NCBI RefSeq assembly: GCF_008973485.1
Contig: NZ_CP031223.1
Location: 4,116,001 to 4,180,000 of the forward strand
DNA: 64,000 bases
Source of the DNA: Psychrobacillus glaciei
GTDB lineage: Bacteria > Bacillota > Bacilli > Bacillales_A > Planococcaceae
Reading direction: 5' to 3'
Position 1 is the stretch's first letter. Every line of letters starts with the position of its first letter. A program made the translations under genes and the position numbers. The notes beneath the pieces are model-generated. The model searched no databases, was not told where the DNA came from, and saw nothing but the letters and a program-made list of their open reading frames with translations. Of this stretch, positions 1 through 9,258 are shown one piece after another.

Positions 1-1
1 T

Positions 2-673
2 ACTGATCCAAGTTTACAAAGTGAAAATGTCATGGTTAGCCCATTCACCCTTATATTCGAAAAGGCTGGGATTGCCTTTGCAGCATCCCTTATGAACGCG
101 GTTATTTTAACGGCTGTATTATCAGCTGGAAACTCTAGTCTATATGCATCTACTCGAATGTTATATTCCATGGCGAGAGAAGGTCAAGCACCTCAAATTT
201 TTGCAAAACTTAATAAACGTGGTATTCCTGTTGCTGGTATGGTTTTAACATGTGCAGTCGGTACACTTGCCTTTTTAGCATCATTCTTCGGCGATGGTAA
301 AGTATATATCTGGTTAATGAATGCTATCGGTATTACAGGATTTATCTTTTGGCTAGGTATTTCTATTAGTCACTATCGCTTTCGAAAAGCATTTATGGCT
401 CAAGGTCATTCATTGGATTTACTTCCGTATAAAGCCAAGTGGTTTCCAATTGGGACAATTTTTGCGATTGCTTGTGGGTTAATCGTTATTTTGGCACAGA
501 ATTTCCAGGCTTTCCTTGCAGATGAAGTTGATTGGGGTAGCGTGATAGCAGCATATTTAGGTGTCCCACTTTTCCTTTGTTTGTGGTTTGGATATAAAAT
601 TGCGAAGAAAACGAAATTAGTTAAACCAGAAGACGTAGAATTTGAATTTGATTATGAAAAAAAAATTAAATAA
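2..673 (+). CDS. lysP: LysP-type amino acid permease, C-terminal part (5' end outside window)
   Basis: Membrane permease of the amino acid-polyamine-organocation superfamily; the closest family I recognise is the lysine-specific permease LysP, an H+-coupled importer. About 223 C-terminal residues are present, and the frame is open to the window edge, so the start lies upstream. Segments such as NAVILTAVLSAGNSSLYAST and the ISHYRFR motif followed by a GHS/LPY loop match LysP closely. At least five hydrophobic membrane spans are visible, followed by a charged cytoplasmic tail. It is the only confident plus-strand gene and converges on rpsI, with a terminator just after its stop. Lysine specificity is inferred from similarity; another basic amino acid is possible. 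Confidence 0.85.
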   Translation, partial: TDPSLQSENVMVSPFTLIFEKAGIAFAASLMNAVILTAVLSAGNSSLYASTRMLYSMAREGQAPQIFAKLNKRGIPVAGMVLTCAVGTLAFLASFFGDGKVYIWLMNAIGITGFIFWLGISISHYRFRKAFMAQGHSLDLLPYKAKWFPIGTIFAIACGLIVILAQNFQAFLADEVDWGSVIAAYLGVPLFLCLWFGYKIAKKTKLVKPEDVEFEFDYEKKIK

Positions 674-687
674 ACTATCGATAGATC

Positions 688-721
688 GGACAACATCCTA
701 TGCATGTTGTCCGTTTTTTTG
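688..721 (+). terminator. intrinsic terminator of the permease gene
   Basis: Perfect 9-bp stem GGACAACAT / ATGTTGTCC with a 7-nt loop, followed by GTTTTTTTG, 15 bases after the permease stop. Confidence 0.9.
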
Positions 722-733
722 TACTTGTTTAGT

Positions 734-768
734 CAAAAAAAGCCCCCAACCAAATTGGTTGAGAGCCT
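734..768 (-). terminator. intrinsic terminator of rplM-rpsI
   Basis: Read on the minus strand, an 11-bp stem (two G-U pairs) GCTCTCAACCA / TGGTTGGGGGC is followed by seven T. It lies just after the rpsI stop and faces the permease terminator. Confidence 0.85.
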
Positions 769-782
769 TTGAAAATTTGAAA

Positions 783-1175
783 TTAACGTTTTGAGAACTG
801 AGGTGCACGACGAGCGCCTTTAAGTCCTGGTTTTTTACGTTCTTTCATACGTGGGTCACGTGTTAAGAATCCTGCAGATTTCAATGCTGGACGGAAATCA
901 GGATCTACTGTAAGTAGCGCACGTGCAATACCATGACGGATTGCTCCTGCTTGACCTGTGAATCCACCACCATTAACGTTTACGTGTACATCATAGCTAC
1001 CTAGAGTTTGAGTAGTTACTAATGGTTGTTTAATAATTTCACGTAAAGTTTCGAATGGTACGTAATCTTCTACGTCACGTTTGTTGATAACAATTTTGCC
1101 TTCGCCCGGTACTAAACGTACGCGTGCTACTGAACTTTTACGGCGACCAGTGCCGATATATTGAACTTGTGCCAA
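783..1175 (-). CDS. rpsI: 30S ribosomal protein uS9
   Basis: uS9 binds the head of the 30S subunit, and its extended C-terminal tail reaches the P-site tRNA. The 130 residues cover the whole family, including [14 protein letters not shown] near the N-terminus, [15 protein letters not shown] in the middle and the basic tail ending in QFSKR. The start is a TTG codon, chosen because GGAGG sits 8 bases upstream and the protein then begins [10 protein letters not shown] as in other Bacillales. It is the second gene of rplM-rpsI, 22 bases after rplM, and ends at an intrinsic terminator. Confidence 0.97.
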   Translation of the reverse strand: MAQVQYIGTGRRKSSVARVRLVPGEGKIVINKRDVEDYVPFETLREIIKQPLVTTQTLGSYDVHVNVNGGGFTGQAGAIRHGIARALLTVDPDFRPALKSAGFLTRDPRMKERKKPGLKGARRAPQFSKR

Positions 1176-1197
1176 GTGTATGTCCTCCTCTTAATAA

Positions 1198-1635
1198 TTA
1201 TCCGCGAAGCTCGTATGCTTCTGGTTTTTGTGCTGCATGTGGATGTTCTGCTCCAACATAAACGTTAAGTTTTGTGAACATTTGACGTCCTAAAGAGTTT
1301 TTAGGAAGCATCCCTTTAACTGCTAATTCAAGCATTTTAGTTGGGTATTTAGTACGCATTTCTAAAGCTGTACGTTGTTTAAGTCCACCTGAGAATTGAG
1401 TGTGACGATAGTAAATCTTGTCATTTAACTTGTTCCCAGTTAAATGAATTTTTTCAGCGTTGATGATGATCACATGATCACCTGTGTCAACGTTTGGTGT
1501 AAATGTTGGTTTGTTTTTACCACGTAAAATAGCTGCAACTTCAGAAGCAAGACGACCAAGAGTTTGGCCTTCAGCGTCTACTACTAACCATTTACGTTCT
1601 ACTTCGTGACCTTTAGCCATGAATGTTGTACGCAT
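1198..1635 (-). CDS. rplM: 50S ribosomal protein uL13
   Basis: uL13 is an early-assembly protein of the large subunit that binds 23S rRNA. The 145 residues match the Bacillus length and begin MRTTFMAKG. Family landmarks include [47 protein letters not shown] and the terminal YELRG. The start has TAGGAGGA 8 bases upstream. It is preceded by a strong sigma-A promoter in the truA-rplM gap, so rplM-rpsI can be transcribed independently of the ecf-truA genes upstream. Confidence 0.97.
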   Translation of the reverse strand: MRTTFMAKGHEVERKWLVVDAEGQTLGRLASEVAAILRGKNKPTFTPNVDTGDHVIIINAEKIHLTGNKLNDKIYYRHTQFSGGLKQRTALEMRTKYPTKMLELAVKGMLPKNSLGRQMFTKLNVYVGAEHPHAAQKPEAYELRG

Positions 1636-1736
1636 GTATTTTGTCCTCCTAATTCAATCATAATCGATCTAAAATTTTCTATATCCTCATACCAATAAGT
1701 TTCGGGGCTTATATTGTGGGGTTAATGAAAATGCCA
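1636..1736 (-). promoter_or_regulatory. 5' leader of rplM, possible L13 autoregulatory leader
   Basis: About 100 nt lie between the predicted transcription start and rplM. The part with ATAAG / CTTAT and a CCCCGAAA loop can form a short hairpin flanked by CCCC and GAGG. Firmicutes rplM transcripts are known to carry an L13 leader; I cannot align this sequence to that model, so identity is an inference. Confidence 0.4.
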
Positions 1737-1742
1737 TACATC

Positions 1743-1771
1743 ATCATACCCCGGATATGTCATTTAGTCAA
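1743..1771 (-). promoter_or_regulatory. sigma-A promoter of rplM-rpsI
   Basis: Minus-strand TTGACT (1766-1771), 17-nt spacer, TATGAT (1743-1748). It lies 33 bases beyond the truA stop. Confidence 0.8.
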
Positions 1772-1803
1772 GCATTTTACGAAAAACACCTGGAAAGGTT
1801 GCT

Positions 1804-2553
1804 TCACGGTTTATACTCTACCTTTTCTAAGTATAAACCGTGTGCTGGAGCGGTTTTCCCAGCCTTCGAACGATCACAAGATTCTAGAATTCCGCGCAAC
1901 TCGCCCACACTTTTTTGCCCAATTGCAATTTCCCATAAAGTTCCTGCGATAATTCGCACCATATTATATAAAAAGCCATTTCCGTTAATAACCATATGCA
2001 CCTGGTTCGACTCTTTTTTCATTTCAAATTTAATCGAATGCACGGTTCGTACGAAATCTTTCACACTCGTATTTGAGGCACAAAAACTGGAGAAATCGTG
2101 TGTTCCTAGTAAATATAGCGATGCTTCTTTCATTAATTCTACATTTGGCTTGTACCGATCAACATGGACGGAATAATTCCGCTCAAATGGGCTATGCACT
2201 TCATTTAAAGACCAAATGTATCGATATGTTTTCCCTGTAGCATCGTAGCGCGCATGAAAATCATTACGAATTTGCTCTACCGATGATATACGTATATCTC
2301 CTGGAAGCTGTACATTTAAAGCTGTTCTCCAGTTATCCATTGGTATTGTAAGTGGACTATCAAAATGGATAACTTGTCCCGTTGCATGGACACCTGCATC
2401 CGTTCTTCCACTACCTATTACCTTCACTATATCGCCTTTGTGCATGATGCATAAAACACGTTCCAATTCCTGTTGTACAGTTCGTTTTTCTGGCTGAACT
2501 TGATAACCCGAAAAACCACTTCCATCATAACTGATGATTGCTTTTAATCTCAT
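1804..2553 (-). CDS. truA: tRNA pseudouridine(38-40) synthase TruA
   Basis: TruA isomerises uridines 38, 39 and 40 in the anticodon stem-loop of many tRNAs. The 249-residue protein has the family N-terminus ISYDGSGFSGYQVQP and the catalytic motif GSGRTDAGVHA, with the nucleophilic aspartate at residue 52. A second conserved block, RYIWSLNE, and the GNGFLYNMVRIIAGTL segment near residue 190 complete the fold. It follows ecfT by 14 bases, the conserved Bacillales order ecfA1-ecfA2-ecfT-truA-rplM-rpsI. The start ATG is preceded by a GAGGTGCGG-type ribosome site. Confidence 0.95.
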   Translation of the reverse strand: MRLKAIISYDGSGFSGYQVQPEKRTVQQELERVLCIMHKGDIVKVIGSGRTDAGVHATGQVIHFDSPLTIPMDNWRTALNVQLPGDIRISSVEQIRNDFHARYDATGKTYRYIWSLNEVHSPFERNYSVHVDRYKPNVELMKEASLYLLGTHDFSSFCASNTSVKDFVRTVHSIKFEMKKESNQVHMVINGNGFLYNMVRIIAGTLWEIAIGQKSVGELRGILESCDRSKAGKTAPAHGLYLEKVEYKP

Positions 2554-2567
2554 TACCGCACCTCGTT

Positions 2568-3365
2568 TTATTGCCTAAAGTATACAAGTATTCCTGCGAA
2601 CACAACGAGAGAAAACATTATTATGGTATCCCTTGTTGCCCATTCTAACTTGCGATACCTTGTTCTACCTTCTCCACCTTTGTATCCTCTAACTTCCATC
2701 GCTGTAGCCAAGTCCTCTGCACGCTTAAAGGCACTCACAAACAAAGGAATGAGAAGTGGAACAATGGCACGCATTCTTTCTTTCATATTGCCTGTTGTCA
2801 TATCAGACCCTCTTGCCATTTGTGCTTTCATAATTTTATCCGTTTCATCCATTAAAGTCGGGATGAATCTTAAAGAGATAGACATCATTAGCGCTAATTC
2901 ATGCACAGGGAGCTTCCATTTCTTCAAAGGGCCTAATAGTGTCTCCAAGGCATCCGTAATTGAAATAGGGGTCGTAGTGAGTGTTAGAATAGACGTTAAA
3001 ATAACAAGTACGAAAAATCGGATGGCAATAAATATCCCCTGTCTCAATCCCTCTTGATAAATCGTTATAAACTTCCAATGAAAAATAATGTCGCCCTCAC
3101 GCGTAAATATTAAATGTAACAAAAAAGTAAAAATGATTAATATAACAACTGGCTTCAATCCGTTTATTAAAAAGTATAGTCTAATTTTGGACATACGAAT
3201 TATTAAAAAAGTAAATACGAGTAAAATACCATATGTAATCCAGTTATTTGCAATAAAAACGATAGCAATAAATAAAAATACAAAAATCATTTTAGCTCGT
3301 GCATCTAGTCGATGAATAAATGAATCACCAGGAATATATCGACCAAATATCATTTTTTCAAGCAT
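2568..3365 (-). CDS. ecfT: ECF transporter transmembrane energising subunit EcfT
   Basis: EcfT couples the two ATPases EcfA1 and EcfA2 to interchangeable vitamin- or metal-binding S-components in the membrane. The 265 residues show an N-terminal cytoplasmic part (GRYIPGDSFIHRLDARAK), then several hydrophobic spans between residues 26 and 130. The two coupling-helix signatures are ARG at residues 184-186 and VRG at 225-227. A last span precedes the C-terminus. The start overlaps the ecfA2 stop region by one base, indicating translational coupling. No S-component gene is in the window, so the substrates are decided elsewhere, as in group II ECF systems. Confidence 0.94.
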   Translation of the reverse strand: MLEKMIFGRYIPGDSFIHRLDARAKMIFVFLFIAIVFIANNWITYGILLVFTFLIIRMSKIRLYFLINGLKPVVILIIFTFLLHLIFTREGDIIFHWKFITIYQEGLRQGIFIAIRFFVLVILTSILTLTTTPISITDALETLLGPLKKWKLPVHELALMMSISLRFIPTLMDETDKIMKAQMARGSDMTTGNMKERMRAIVPLLIPLFVSAFKRAEDLATAMEVRGYKGGEGRTRYRKLEWATRDTIIMFSLVVFAGILVYFRQ

Positions 3366-4234
3366 TACACTTCACGCTCCTTCTTAATAAGTTGCGCAAG
3401 TTCTTCTGCTAATGACTCCTCAGTTAGACAAATAGTTGGAAAGCTTTTCCCAATCATTTGCTCCATCTTTTTTTGAAATTTAACACTTTGTGGTACCTCT
3501 AATCGATAATCCGTTAGACGCTCTTCATTTCTAAAAACCGCTTGAGGTGTATCTTCTAAGACACATTTACCATTATGCATAATAGCAATACGATCGGCGT
3601 ATCTCGCAGCATCTTCCATACTATGTGTTACTAAAACGGTTGTTAAACTCTTCTCTTTATGAAGTTTATAAAACAAATCCATTATTTCTTTTCGTCCTCT
3701 TGGGTCAAGACCAGCAGTGGGCTCATCTAACACTAACACTTCAGGATTCATCGCGAGCACTCCTGCTATAGCTACTCGTCTCATTTGTCCTCCTGATAAG
3801 TCAAAGGGTGACTTTTCCATTACTTCGTCAGGAAGGCCAAGGAGTTTTACTAATTCAATCGCACGATGTTTGGCCTCTTCTTCAGATACTCCAAAGTTCA
3901 TAGGACCAAACATAATATCTTTCAAAACGGTTTCATCAAACAATTGATGCTCTGGAAACTGAAAAACAATTCCTACCTTTTGCCTTACTTTTCTTAGTTG
4001 CTTATTTTTCTTGTCGGCTTTTATTTCTACATCTCCAATTTGAATTGAACCTTCCGAAGGTTTTAATAAAGCATTTAAATGTTGTAAAATGGTCGATTTA
4101 CCTGAACCGGTGTGCCCAATAATCGCTTGATAGCTACCTGATGGGATATGTAAATCGACATCATATAAAGCCCGTTTTTCAAATGGAGTATTTTTAGCAT
4201 AAGCATAACTTACTTGTTGAAGTGTGATGTCCAT
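3365..4234 (-). CDS. ecfA2: ECF transporter ATP-binding subunit EcfA2
   Basis: One of the paired ATPases of the ECF energising module. In 289 residues the order is Walker A GHTGSGKST (40-48), Q-loop FQFPEHQLF (91-99), signature LSGGQMRR (146-153), Walker B VLVLDEP (166-172) and the H-loop VTHSMED. The Q-loop form and the C-terminal extension are typical of EcfA2. It overlaps ecfA1 by 25 bases and touches ecfT, so the three products are probably made in fixed proportion. Confidence 0.95.
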   Translation of the reverse strand: MDITLQQVSYAYAKNTPFEKRALYDVDLHIPSGSYQAIIGHTGSGKSTILQHLNALLKPSEGSIQIGDVEIKADKKNKQLRKVRQKVGIVFQFPEHQLFDETVLKDIMFGPMNFGVSEEEAKHRAIELVKLLGLPDEVMEKSPFDLSGGQMRRVAIAGVLAMNPEVLVLDEPTAGLDPRGRKEIMDLFYKLHKEKSLTTVLVTHSMEDAARYADRIAIMHNGKCVLEDTPQAVFRNEERLTDYRLEVPQSVKFQKKMEQMIGKSFPTICLTEESLAEELAQLIKKEREV

Positions 4235-5058
4235 AAATCATTCACCAACTCTTCTTCTGACATATGATCCGCTACTAGTGATATTCCTTGTAAACGCAAT
4301 AAACGGGATATATTCATCGCAAAAGGCAAATCTAAACCTAAGTCTACTAATTCTTGCCCTTTTTGAAATATCTCTTCCGGCGTACCTTCCGCATACTTTT
4401 CCCCATGATTCATCATAATTATTCGATCAGCTAGCAACGCTTCTTCTAAATCATGTGTTATTGAAATAACCGTCAAATCCGTCTCCTCTTTAAGCTGACG
4501 AACAGTTGCAAGTACCTCTTCTCTTCCTTGGGGATCTAACATAGAAGTGGCTTCATCAAGTAATAAAATCTTCGGTTGTAACGCTATGGCTCCAGCAATT
4601 GCCACACGCTGTTTTTGCCCACCCGATAAATGATGAGGCTCGCTATTCATAAACTCGCTCATCTTCACTTTTACTAATGAAGCTTCTACTCGTTCCACCA
4701 TTTCCTCAAAGGGGATTCCGTTATTTTCCAAGGCAAATGCTACATCATCTTGAACTGTGGCTCCTACAAACTGATTGTCCGGGTTTTGAAACACCATTCC
4801 CATCTTAGAACGAGTTTCCCACAGATTATGTTCATTCAACTTTTCCCCAAAAATACGTACACTTCCCGTCTGAGGAAATAGAAGACCATTCATTAAACGC
4901 GCAAGTGTCGACTTACCTGATCCATTGTGCCCGACAATCGCAACCCATTCACCTGCTTGAATAGAATAGCTAACGTTATTCACCGCTGGACGCACATTTT
5001 TGTCTTCTATTGCATATGTAAAAGTTACATCTTGTAAAGTAATAATTTTGGTGCTCAT
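4210..5058 (-). CDS. ecfA1: ECF transporter ATP-binding subunit EcfA1
   Basis: First gene of the ECF module; it pairs with EcfA2 to drive vitamin or metal uptake. The 282 residues carry Walker A GHNGSGKST (43-51), Q-loop FQNPDNQFVG (90-99), signature LSGGQKQR (144-151), Walker B LLLDEATSMLDP and the H-loop ITHDLEEA. The ribosome site AGAGGAGG lies 7 bases before the ATG. Unlike many relatives, where it follows rplQ directly, here it has a promoter-like sequence and a 180-nt structured leader with a terminator in front of it. Confidence 0.95.
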   Translation of the reverse strand: MSTKIITLQDVTFTYAIEDKNVRPAVNNVSYSIQAGEWVAIVGHNGSGKSTLARLMNGLLFPQTGSVRIFGEKLNEHNLWETRSKMGMVFQNPDNQFVGATVQDDVAFALENNGIPFEEMVERVEASLVKVKMSEFMNSEPHHLSGGQKQRVAIAGAIALQPKILLLDEATSMLDPQGREEVLATVRQLKEETDLTVISITHDLEEALLADRIIMMNHGEKYAEGTPEEIFQKGQELVDLGLDLPFAMNISRLLRLQGISLVADHMSEEELVNDLWTSHFNK

Positions 5059-5120
5059 CCTTTACCTCCTCTAGCTCTTCTCTGCTTGGCTAAGCTCATG
5101 CTATTATTTTACGATAAAAT

Positions 5121-5210
5121 AAAAAAGCGCGCACCTCATTTTGAGAAATGCGCTCTTCTATAACGATTTCAAGACTGGCTGCTCAAGACCAATCATGAAA
5201 ATGAGGTGCG
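5121..5210 (-). promoter_or_regulatory. structured leader with intrinsic terminator upstream of ecfA1
   Basis: On the minus strand GCGCATTTCTC (5143-5153) can pair with the segment GAGG..TGCGC just before a GC-TTTTTT tract (5121-5128), forming a short terminator. The same 3' arm (AAAATGAGGTGCG, 5130-5142) is an exact 13-base complement of CGCACCTCATTTT at 5198-5210. That longer helix encloses a GATTGG / CCAGTC hairpin (5173-5194). The stems are read directly; a regulatory role is inferred. It could instead be a palindromic dispersed repeat. Confidence 0.6.
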
Positions 5211-5247
5211 TAGAGCTAGACGAGTCGCTACTACTAAAAGTACGCTC

Positions 5248-5276
5248 ATCATAACACTCAGCTTTTATATTGTCGT
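5248..5276 (-). promoter_or_regulatory. probable sigma-A promoter of the ecf-truA genes
   Basis: ACGACA (5271-5276), 17-nt spacer, TATGAT (5248-5253) on the minus strand, just after the rplQ terminator. The -35 box matches consensus at four of six positions. The 5211-5247 stretch between promoter and leader shows no gene. Confidence 0.55.
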
Positions 5277-5298
5277 ATAAATCTAATTAAATATGTTA

Positions 5299-5339
5299 GA
5301 AAAAAGAAGAGGGTGGTAGAAACACCAATGACCCTCTTC
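5299..5339 (-). terminator. intrinsic terminator of the S10-spc-alpha operon
   Basis: Minus-strand 9-bp perfect stem GAAGAGGGT / ACCCTCTTC with a 16-nt loop, followed by TTTTTT. It is the first strong terminator after rpsJ, about 14 kb upstream. Confidence 0.9.
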
Positions 5340-5400
5340 AACTTTAAATGTAAATCAAATTCATTTTGGCGTATTGCATGTAAACGCCTGTTGAATTGAA

Positions 5401-5781
5401 TTAAACTAACTCAATTACTACAACTGGTGCTCCGTCTCCACGACGAGGTCCAACTTTCATAATACGAGTATAACCGCCTTGACGTTCTGCATAGCGTGGT
5501 GCTACATCATCAAACAATTTTTGTAATGCAAAGATTGTTGATTCATTACCTTCTTCATCAGTAGATGTAACTACTTCACGACGAATGTAAGCAGCTGCTT
5601 GACGACGTGCGTGTAGATCTCCACGTTTGCCTAAAGTGATCATTTTTTCAACAACAGAACGTAATTCTTTGGCACGTGCTTCAGTAGTTTGAATACGCTC
5701 ATGAATGATTAGGTCAGTTGTTAAGTCACGTAACATCGCTTTACGTTGAGAACTTGTACGTCCAAGTTTTCTGTAACCCAT
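5401..5781 (-). CDS. rplQ: 50S ribosomal protein bL17
   Basis: bL17 sits on the solvent side of the large subunit near the exit tunnel. The 126 residues begin [20 protein letters not shown], the family signature, and contain [10 protein letters not shown] and RQGGYTRI. The C-terminal [12 protein letters not shown] is standard. It is the last gene of the long ribosomal cluster, 53 bases after rpoA, as in Bacillus subtilis, and is followed by a strong terminator. Confidence 0.97.
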   Translation of the reverse strand: MGYRKLGRTSSQRKAMLRDLTTDLIIHERIQTTEARAKELRSVVEKMITLGKRGDLHARRQAAAYIRREVVTSTDEEGNESTIFALQKLFDDVAPRYAERQGGYTRIMKVGPRRGDGAPVVVIELV

Positions 5782-5834
5782 AGATGTTTCCCTCCTTTGG
5801 TGAATAGTTCAAATCTAGCTATATCAAAATTTGC

Positions 5835-6779
5835 TTAGTCTTCTTTTCGTAATCCTAAGCCAAGCTCATCTAACTTTGCTCTAACTTCTTCTAGTGATTT
5901 ACGTCCAAGGTTTCTTACTTTCATCATATCGTCTTCTGATTTGCTTGCAAGCTCAAGTACTGTATTAATACCAGCGCGTTTTAAGCAATTATAAGAACGA
6001 ACAGAAAGATCAAGTTCTTCGATAGTCATCTCTAATACTTTTTCTTTTTGGTCTTCTTCTTTTTCGACCATGATTTCAGCAGTTTGTGCCTCGTCTGTCA
6101 TCCCTACAAAAATATTCAAGTGCTCCATTAGAATTTTCGCTCCAAGCGAAATCGCCTCTTTCGGACCGGTGCTGCCATCTGTCCACACATCAAGAGTTAA
6201 TTTATCGTAGTTAGCTGACTGGCCAACACGAGTATTTTCCACTTGAAAATTAACGCGTGAAACTGGAGTATAAATAGAGTCGATCGGGATTACGCCGATA
6301 GGAAGATCCTCACGTTTGTTTTGAACAGCAGGAGTGTAGCCACGGCCCCGACCTGCGTACATACGCATACGGAAATGACCATTTTTGCCGATTGTAGCAA
6401 TATAGAGTTCTGGATTTAAAATCTCAACGTCACTGTCATGTGTAATGTCAGCAGCTGTAACCGTTCCCTCGCCTTTTACATCAATCTCAATGACTTTTTC
6501 TTCATCAGAGTAGATTTTTAAAGCTAGCTTCTTCACATTCATAATAATAGATGCAACATCTTCCACAACGCCTTCAATAGTTGAAAACTCATGTAAAACG
6601 CCATCGATTTGAATAGAAGTAATTGCAGCTCCTGGTAAAGAAGACAGAAGGATACGACGTAAAGAATTACCCAAAGTATTTCCATAGCCACGTTCTAGCG
6701 GTTCTACAACAAACTTACCAAACTTGGTATTTTCGCTGATTTCTACACTTTCAATCTTTGGTTTTTCAATTTCGATCAT
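5835..6779 (-). CDS. rpoA: DNA-directed RNA polymerase subunit alpha
   Basis: The alpha subunit dimerises to start RNA polymerase assembly and contacts UP elements and activators. The 314 residues comprise the N-terminal assembly domain (about 1-228, with [19 protein letters not shown] near residue 30 and RGRGYTP near 145). An acidic linker EKEEDQKEK follows, then the C-terminal DNA-binding domain (about 248-310) with the helix-hairpin-helix block [16 protein letters not shown] and [11 protein letters not shown] 135-base gap to rpsK holds no convincing promoter. Confidence 0.98.
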   Translation of the reverse strand: MIEIEKPKIESVEISENTKFGKFVVEPLERGYGNTLGNSLRRILLSSLPGAAITSIQIDGVLHEFSTIEGVVEDVASIIMNVKKLALKIYSDEEKVIEIDVKGEGTVTAADITHDSDVEILNPELYIATIGKNGHFRMRMYAGRGRGYTPAVQNKREDLPIGVIPIDSIYTPVSRVNFQVENTRVGQSANYDKLTLDVWTDGSTGPKEAISLGAKILMEHLNIFVGMTDEAQTAEIMVEKEEDQKEKVLEMTIEELDLSVRSYNCLKRAGINTVLELASKSEDDMMKVRNLGRKSLEEVRAKLDELGLGLRKED

Positions 6780-6914
6780 TCCAATTTACCCTCCCTCAAA
6801 ACATCGAATGTATAGGTTCTTTCCATCATGAATTCGATCGTTTAACTGATTGCTGTCTACACAACCTCAGTCTGTACAATAAATGATGTTCTCAAACAAT
6901 TGAGTTTCACCTAT

Positions 6915-7322
<408 letters not shown>

Positions 7323-7329
7323 TTACCGA

Positions 7330-7695
7330 TTATTTTTTCTTGTTCGCAACTGTTTTACGAGGACCTTTACGAGTACGAGCATTATTTTTCGTATTTTGTC
7401 CACGAACTGGTAAGCCGCGACGGTGACGGATACCTCGGAATGAACCGATTTCCATCAAACGTTTAATGTTAAGTGATACTTCACGACGAAGGTCACCTTC
7501 TACTTTGTATACACCGATTTGTTCACGAATTTTGTTTAACTCGTCTTCAGTAAGATCGCGAACGCGAGTTTCTTCAGAAATACCAGCTTCCGCCAATACT
7601 TTTTGTGCAGTAGTTTTACCAATTCCGAAAATGTATGTTAATGAAATAACAACGCGTTTATCGCGTGGAATGTCAACACCAGCAATACGTGCCAT
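7330..7695 (-). CDS. rpsM: 30S ribosomal protein uS13
   Basis: uS13 lies in the 30S head and makes intersubunit bridges with the large subunit near the A and P sites. The 121 residues start [19 protein letters not shown] and contain the helix-hairpin-helix motif [11 protein letters not shown]. The rRNA-binding block [14 protein letters not shown] and a lysine-rich tail ending VANKKK follow. It is 23 bases after rpmJ. Confidence 0.97.
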   Translation of the reverse strand: MARIAGVDIPRDKRVVISLTYIFGIGKTTAQKVLAEAGISEETRVRDLTEDELNKIREQIGVYKVEGDLRREVSLNIKRLMEIGSFRGIRHRRGLPVRGQNTKNNARTRKGPRKTVANKKK

Positions 7696-7718
7696 ATGTG
7701 TCGTGCACCTCCTTCTAA

Positions 7719-7832
<114 letters not shown>

Positions 7833-7869
7833 CTAACCTAACCTCCTTAGTAGTCCGGAGTGCAAAAGA

Positions 7870-8088
7870 TTATTTAAAACGGTACGTAATACGACCGCGT
7901 GTTAAATCGTAAGGAGATAGTTCAATTGTGACTTTATCTCCAGGTAAAATGCGTATAAAATGCATACGAATTTTACCCGATACATGGGCAAGTATTGTAT
8001 GACCGTTTTCTAATTCTACCTTAAACATCGCGTTTGGCAAAGTCTCAACAACTGTTCCTTCGACTTCAATTACATCATCTTTCGCCAT
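7870..8088 (-). CDS. infA: translation initiation factor IF-1
   Basis: IF-1 is a single OB-fold protein that blocks the 30S A site during initiation. The 72 residues start [15 protein letters not shown] and contain [33 protein letters not shown] and the end [15 protein letters not shown], the full family pattern. ATG at 8088 is chosen over a TTG one codon earlier because it gives the family N-terminus and correct spacing from GGGAG. Upstream, where map would normally be, is only a gene remnant. Confidence 0.96.
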   Translation of the reverse strand: MAKDDVIEVEGTVVETLPNAMFKVELENGHTILAHVSGKIRMHFIRILPGDKVTIELSPYDLTRGRITYRFK

Positions 8089-8299
8089 CAACCCTGTCTC
8101 CCTTCTATATACAAATCAGGTTCTCATCAAAATTCAAACGTAATTTGCTGTTAGTATAGCCTCAAATCGAACGAAACTATCCGTTTCAAGCATATGTTTG
8201 GAAATCATGAGAGATGTTCGAAAGACACTCGTATGGTTTCGCTTTTAGCAATCCACGGAGTAGACTGACTGGTAGAAACCTGTCTCCCTCATGTCAACA

Positions 8300-8521
8300 T
8301 ATTCTTACGAAAGTGTTGGATGAGTTCCATAGTACCCGTTCGTTACATAGATGCTTCCACGAAACCCATTATACCCCTTCAGAATATGAAATGCACGTGG
8401 ACTAGGGGGTCCGCGCTTTGATACATCCCTTTTCTTCCGTTTGTATACCGGGCGCAATATGCTTTTGCAGCTCTCGAAAAAAACATTTTCGTTCTTTGCA
8501 TACTGCCCGGCAATTAGTCAT
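8300..8521 (-). pseudogene. map: remnant of type I methionine aminopeptidase gene (map)
   Basis: Between adk and infA, where Bacillus carries map, the minus strand has only map-like fragments. An open segment at 8402-8521 includes ELQKHIAPGIQTEE, resembling the ELKKHIKPGI-T-KEL region of MetAP. It ends at a TAG. At 8344-8379, in another frame, is KGYNGFRGSIYV, matching the family's FKGYNGF.GSIC.S block. The spacing between the two fragments is close to that in intact enzymes. The metal ligands (two Asp, His, two Glu) and the last two thirds of the protein are absent. Functional MetAP must therefore come from elsewhere in the genome. The remaining 8089-8300 interval shows no gene. Confidence 0.75.
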
Positions 8522-8538
8522 CTGTGACAGGCACCGGG

Positions 8539-9252
<714 letters not shown>

Positions 9253-9258
9253 CCGACA

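Noticed and set aside
1757-2176. Plus-strand open frame of 139 codons opposite truA
   Set aside because: Lies antisense to a clear truA with no ribosome site and no family resemblance.
5299-5339. AGGGTGGTAGAAAC read as a T-box on the plus strand
   Set aside because: No GGNACCGCG continuation, no Stem I and no downstream plus-strand gene. It is the reverse side of the rplQ terminator.
8269-8297. TTGACA as the -35 of an infA promoter
   Set aside because: At 17-18 nt spacing the -10 would be TACCAG or worse. It lies in the map remnant and is likely chance.
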